Origin: Bacteroidia bacterium
Lineage (GTDB): Bacteria > Bacteroidota > Bacteroidia > JABDFU01
DNA length: 9,494 bases
Direction of reading: 5' to 3'
Assembly: GCA_020849195.1 (NCBI GenBank)
Contig: JADLGT010000155.1
Coordinates: forward strand, 1-9,494
Shown: positions 6,348 through 9,494 of the stretch, one piece after another
Position numbering within the stretch: position 1 is the first letter of the stretch
How the letters are laid out: each line of letters opens with the position of its first letter
Translations under genes and position numbers: made by a program
The notes under the pieces: generated by a model
Told to the model about the DNA's origin: nothing
The model's input: only the letters and a program-made list of their open reading frames with translations
Databases searched by the model: none

Positions 6348-7832
6348 ATGTCTATTTTCAGAAAAAAATCGCTCGACTATTTATTAGCCGAAGCATCGGG
6401 TTCCGAATCGGGATTAAAACGAACGCTCACTGCATGGAGCCTTATTGGCTTAGGCATTGGCGCAATAATTGGCGCCGGTCTGTTTGTAAGAACCGCTGCC
6501 GCCGCCGGTGAGCACGCAGGCAATGCGGTTACCATTTCGTTTATTATTGCGGCCATAGGCTGCCTGTTTGCCGGACTGTGCTACGCCGAATTTGCATCCA
6601 TGATACCCATTGCCGGAAGTGCATACACGTATGCTTATGCAACAATGGGAGAATTAGTGGCTTGGGTAATTGGTTGGGCATTGGTGTTGGAATACGCGCT
6701 TGGTGCAGCTACGGTTTCAATTGCTTGGAGCGAATACCTGAATAATCTTCTTGGTGGTTCTCTGCCATTTTCGTTAACTCACTCCCCTTTTGAACACTCA
6801 CTTGTTACCGGCGAACGCGGCTTAGTAAATCTTCCTGCAATTTTTATTATACTTTGCTTGTCGTTGTTGCTCATTAAAGGAACACAAGAATCTGCGAAGG
6901 TAAATGCAGTAATTGTTTTTTTAAAAGTGGGTATTGTTCTCCTTTTTATTGGTATTGGCTGGCAATACATTAATCCAACAAACCACACACCTTATCTGAT
7001 TCCGGACAACGCAGCTCCGGTATTAAATAACGACGGGAGCGTACTCTATGATTATTCCTCAATATTTAATCATGGCTGGTGGGGTGTTTTACGTGGCGCC
7101 GCAGTTGTATTTTTTGCGTTCATAGGTTTTGATGCGGTATCCACAGCTGCACAAGAAGCGAAAAACCCTAAGCGCGATATGCCAATTGGTATTCTTGCCT
7201 CTTTGGCCATTTGCACATTTATATACATCACTTTTTCGCATGTACTTACAGGCATTGCCCCCTATACCGATTTTGTAAAAGCAGGTAAAGAGGCTTCGGT
7301 TTCGTATGCCATTCAACATTATATGCATAGTTATATGTGGTTGTCAACGCTGGTTTCTGTTGCAATTATTTTGGGCTTCTCATCAGTAATATTGGTAATT
7401 TTAATTGGTCAATCGCGCGTATTTTATTCAATGGCAAAAGATGGATTACTTCCTAAAATATTTTCCGACTTACATCCGAAATTCAGAACACCATGGAAAT
7501 CTAATCTCATTTTGTTTGCTTTTGTTGGCTTTTTCGGAGGGTTTATACCCGGCAGCGTAGCCGGCGACCTTACTTCAATAGGTACATTATTTGCATTTGT
7601 AATAGTATGTGTAGGTGTAATAATTATGCGTAAAGCCGATCCCGGTCGCCCCCGACCTTTTAGAACTCCGCTTGTTCCTGTTGTTCCTCTTCTTGGGATA
7701 ATTGTTTGCACAGCTATGATAGTTTCATTAGATAAGATGACACTTCTCACAGCCGGAGGATGGATGGTTTTCGGACTTTTAATTTACTTTTTTTATAGCC
7801 GCAAAAATAGTATTCTGCAACTCAAGGAGTAA
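6348..7832 (+). CDS. APC superfamily amino acid permease, cationic amino acid transporter (CAT) type
   Basis: A 494-residue inner-membrane transporter of the amino acid-polyamine-organocation superfamily, CAT-like subgroup (bacterial YhdG/CtrA type). It is rich in hydrophobic segments, roughly 12. The conserved N-terminal stretch LTAWSLIGLGIGAIIGAGLFV (27-47) is TM1 with its unwound substrate-binding glycines (G38-AIIGAG-44). TM6 carries the family motif FFAFIGFD (255-262), followed by STAAQEAKNPKRDMP on the cytoplasmic loop. GQSRVFYSMAKDGLLP is the usual sequence after TM8. The predicted role is uptake or exchange of amino acids, possibly cationic ones; the subgroup name does not prove the substrate. 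The ATG at 6348 leaves the usual charged N-terminal tail FRKKSLDYLLAEA before TM1. The next permease starts 14 bases after its stop, so the two are probably cotranscribed. Confidence 0.9.
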   Translation: MSIFRKKSLDYLLAEASGSESGLKRTLTAWSLIGLGIGAIIGAGLFVRTAAAAGEHAGNAVTISFIIAAIGCLFAGLCYAEFASMIPIAGSAYTYAYATMGELVAWVIGWALVLEYALGAATVSIAWSEYLNNLLGGSLPFSLTHSPFEHSLVTGERGLVNLPAIFIILCLSLLLIKGTQESAKVNAVIVFLKVGIVLLFIGIGWQYINPTNHTPYLIPDNAAPVLNNDGSVLYDYSSIFNHGWWGVLRGAAVVFFAFIGFDAVSTAAQEAKNPKRDMPIGILASLAICTFIYITFSHVLTGIAPYTDFVKAGKEASVSYAIQHYMHSYMWLSTLVSVAIILGFSSVILVILIGQSRVFYSMAKDGLLPKIFSDLHPKFRTPWKSNLILFAFVGFFGGFIPGSVAGDLTSIGTLFAFVIVCVGVIIMRKADPGRPRPFRTPLVPVVPLLGIIVCTAMIVSLDKMTLLTAGGWMVFGLLIYFFYSRKNSILQLKE

Positions 7833-7846
7833 TAAATTATTTTGTT

Positions 7847-9325
7847 TTGACTCCAACTTTTAAACGCTCGCTTGGCTTTTTTGATTCCACAATGATTGTG
7901 GCGGGTTCCATGATTGGTTCCGGTATCTTTATTGTTACTTCTCAAATGGCCCGCGATGTTGGTAGCGCGGGCTATATTCTTTTATTATGGATACTTACCG
8001 GTTTCATTACAACCTTTGCTGCGCTCAGTTATGGCGAATTGGCCGGCATGATGCCACAGGCAGGGGGGCAATATGTTTACATTCGCAGGGCCTATAACCC
8101 GCTTGTTTCTTTCCTTTATGGTTGGACGGTGTTTGCCGTTATTCAAACCGGAACCATTGCAGCTGTTGCTGTTGCGTTTGCAAAGTACACCGCCGTTTTT
8201 TTTCCTCACCTCAATTTTGTATTGTTTTCTGTTGGTCAATTTAAATTTACAAATGCAACACTTGTTGCCATAGTAAGCATTTTGTTCCTTACATTTTTAA
8301 ATACGCGAGGCATACAAAATGGTAAACGTGTGCAAATAATTTTTACTTCGGCAAAACTGCTTGCCTTGTTTGCAATAATTATTTTGGGATTGATTGTCGG
8401 CTGGGGTTCCGATGCCTTTACTATTAATTTTAGTAATTTATGGGAGGCCACAAAACTAACTACTGATATCAACGGTAGTATTAGCATTGAACAATTAAGC
8501 GGAGCAGCATTAATTGGTGCGCTTGGTGCTACCATTATCAACCCTCTGTTTTCGAGCGACGCATGGAACAACGTTACATTTATTGCTGCCGAAATAAAAG
8601 ATCCGCATAAAAATATTCCTCGCAGCCTGTTTGCCGGAACGTTGGTGGTTACTGTAATTTATATACTTGCCAACATTTCCTATTTCTCTCTGCTTTCCTT
8701 GCATGGCAATCCTAATGGAACTACTGTTGCCGATTTAGGAATACAATTTGCGAACGGCGACAGAGTTGGTGCTGCTGCTGCCTTTATAATCTTTGGCAAA
8801 TCAGCCGCCTTTATTATGGCAGCACTCATCATGATTTCTACTTTTGGGTGCAACAACGGAATTATTTTATCGGGAGCGCGATTGTATTATGCAATGAGCA
8901 CAGATAAATTATTTTTTAAAAAAGCATCTGTACTCAATACAAAAAATGTTCCCGGTTTCGCGCTCATCGTTCAATGCGCATGGGCTTGTGTTTTGTGTTT
9001 ATCGGGTAAATATGGCGACCTACTCGAATACGCAACTTTTGCATCACTCGTTTTTTATATTGTTACCATTGCCGGTATTTTTATTCTCAGAAAAAAAGAA
9101 CCCAATACTCCGCGCCCTTATAAGGCATGGGGCTATCCGCTTGTGCCTGCTGTTTATATTTTTATTTCAACACTCATCTGTATTGATCTATTAATTTATA
9201 AACCCTACAGTGCCGGAGTTGGTTTACTGATAGTATTTTTAGGCCTGCCAATTTATTTTATCAATAAAAAATTAGTGTCAAATTCTAAGCCTTCCAATAA
9301 GGAAGATAGTATAGAAACTCCGTGA
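7847..9325 (+). CDS. APC superfamily amino acid permease, LAT type, with TTG start
   Basis: A 492-residue polytopic inner-membrane protein from a different APC branch from its neighbour, closest in pattern to L-type transporters and SteT-like exchangers. TM1 carries STMIVAGSMIGSGIFIV with the substrate glycines G20-SMIGSG-26. TM6 reads SSDAWNNVTFIAAEIKDPHKNIP (236-258), the LAT-type counterpart of the WNN..EEIKNP motif. GARLYYAMSTDKLFFK follows TM8. Function is inferred as uptake or exchange of neutral amino acids. The start is TTG at 7847: between the in-frame stop TAG at 7808-7810 and that codon there is no ATG or GTG. The first internal ATG (7892, residue 16) would delete the front of TM1. 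An AAGGAG at 7824-7829 is 17 bases upstream, too far to be a normal ribosome site. Its stop overlaps the next gene by 4 bases. Confidence 0.89.
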   Translation: MTPTFKRSLGFFDSTMIVAGSMIGSGIFIVTSQMARDVGSAGYILLLWILTGFITTFAALSYGELAGMMPQAGGQYVYIRRAYNPLVSFLYGWTVFAVIQTGTIAAVAVAFAKYTAVFFPHLNFVLFSVGQFKFTNATLVAIVSILFLTFLNTRGIQNGKRVQIIFTSAKLLALFAIIILGLIVGWGSDAFTINFSNLWEATKLTTDINGSISIEQLSGAALIGALGATIINPLFSSDAWNNVTFIAAEIKDPHKNIPRSLFAGTLVVTVIYILANISYFSLLSLHGNPNGTTVADLGIQFANGDRVGAAAAFIIFGKSAAFIMAALIMISTFGCNNGIILSGARLYYAMSTDKLFFKKASVLNTKNVPGFALIVQCAWACVLCLSGKYGDLLEYATFASLVFYIVTIAGIFILRKKEPNTPRPYKAWGYPLVPAVYIFISTLICIDLLIYKPYSAGVGLLIVFLGLPIYFINKKLVSNSKPSNKEDSIETP

Positions 9326-9494
9326 TTAATTTTTTAAAGCAATATTTCACATTCAATAACCGCCAGCGAAACGGTGTGATTGTTTTAATTGCAGTAATTG
9401 TGTTGCTTATTATTTCTATTCAACTGGCACCATATATAGTAAAACAACCGGCTATAGAATTTGTTGAAATTCCTAAGTTAACAAAACCGTTTTC
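9322..9494 (+). CDS. N-terminal part of a ComEA-like helix-hairpin-helix protein, cut by window edge
   Basis: Only the first 57 codons are present. The start is GTG at 9322-9324, overlapping the permease stop TGA (9323-9325) in a GTGA junction that suggests translational coupling. An in-frame TAG at 9307-9309 excludes longer starts. The readable protein begins FLKQYFTFNNRQRNGVIVLI, then one transmembrane helix (about 18-36), then a Pro/Lys-containing outer segment. The F-x-F-x-x-x-QRNG element before a single helix is, as I recall it, the typical start of Bacteroidota ComEA-related helix-hairpin-helix proteins, which bind DNA non-specifically in the periplasm or at the membrane. The hairpin domain itself lies outside the window, so the family call rests on the N-terminus only. 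Confidence 0.62.
   Translation, partial: MINFLKQYFTFNNRQRNGVIVLIAVIVLLIISIQLAPYIVKQPAIEFVEIPKLTKPF

Noticed and set aside
6314..6511. Plus-strand frame overlapping the start of the CAT-type permease
   Set aside because: It is an out-of-frame shadow of the permease N-terminus, which carries the conserved TM1 motif.
1..9494. Searched for CRISPR arrays, tRNA or rRNA genes, insertion sequences, toxin-antitoxin or defence modules
   Set aside because: There are no regular repeats, no cloverleaf-like or rRNA-like stretches, no transposase or nuclease motifs, and the gaps between genes are all under 165 bases.

Overview
The window looks like ordinary chromosomal DNA from a member of the Bacteroidota. 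Four things suggest this. The base composition is moderately AT-rich. A textbook Bacteroidota promoter (TTTG, 19 bases, TATCTTTG) lies just upstream of a gene with almost no leader and no Shine-Dalgarno. Several proteins match forms I know mainly from that phylum: the N-terminally extended alanine dehydrogenase, the membrane-anchored DUF4258-like protein, the RmlD-like reductase, and the start of a ComEA-like helix-hairpin-helix protein. Nothing points to a mobile element, phage, CRISPR array or RNA gene. I found no frameshift in any gene.

Layout. Bases 1-1661 (minus strand) hold the ABC-F translation factor EttA, lacking only its last few codons. Bases 1662-1820 are a divergent promoter region. 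Bases 1821-2165 (plus) encode a small single-heme cytochrome c lipoprotein. The gap at 2166-2328 holds two successive inverted repeats. Bases 2329-3996 (plus) form a two-gene unit: an alanine dehydrogenase/transhydrogenase-alpha-like protein and a small membrane-anchored DUF4258-like protein. Bases 4051-5145 (minus) encode an M42 metallo-aminopeptidase. A divergent promoter region at 5146-5301 separates it from the RmlD-like NAD(P)-dependent reductase at 5302-6276 (plus). Bases 6348-9494 (plus) form a tight run: a CAT-type amino acid permease, a LAT-type amino acid permease with a TTG start, and the first 57 codons of a ComEA-like protein whose GTG start overlaps the permease stop.

How the genes fit together. 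Much of the window concerns amino acids: a peptidase that releases them, two permeases from different APC subfamilies that move them, and a dehydrogenase-family enzyme that may interconvert alanine and pyruvate. EttA, which couples translation initiation to the ATP/ADP ratio, would fit that theme. However, the genes lie in at least five transcription units, so a functional link between units is only inference.

I did not find a convincing new system. The items most worth a second look are the Gln in place of the catalytic His in the alanine dehydrogenase-like protein, the small DUF4258-like protein cotranscribed with it, a repeated near-palindrome upstream of the permease run, and the paired inverted repeats at 2211-2290.
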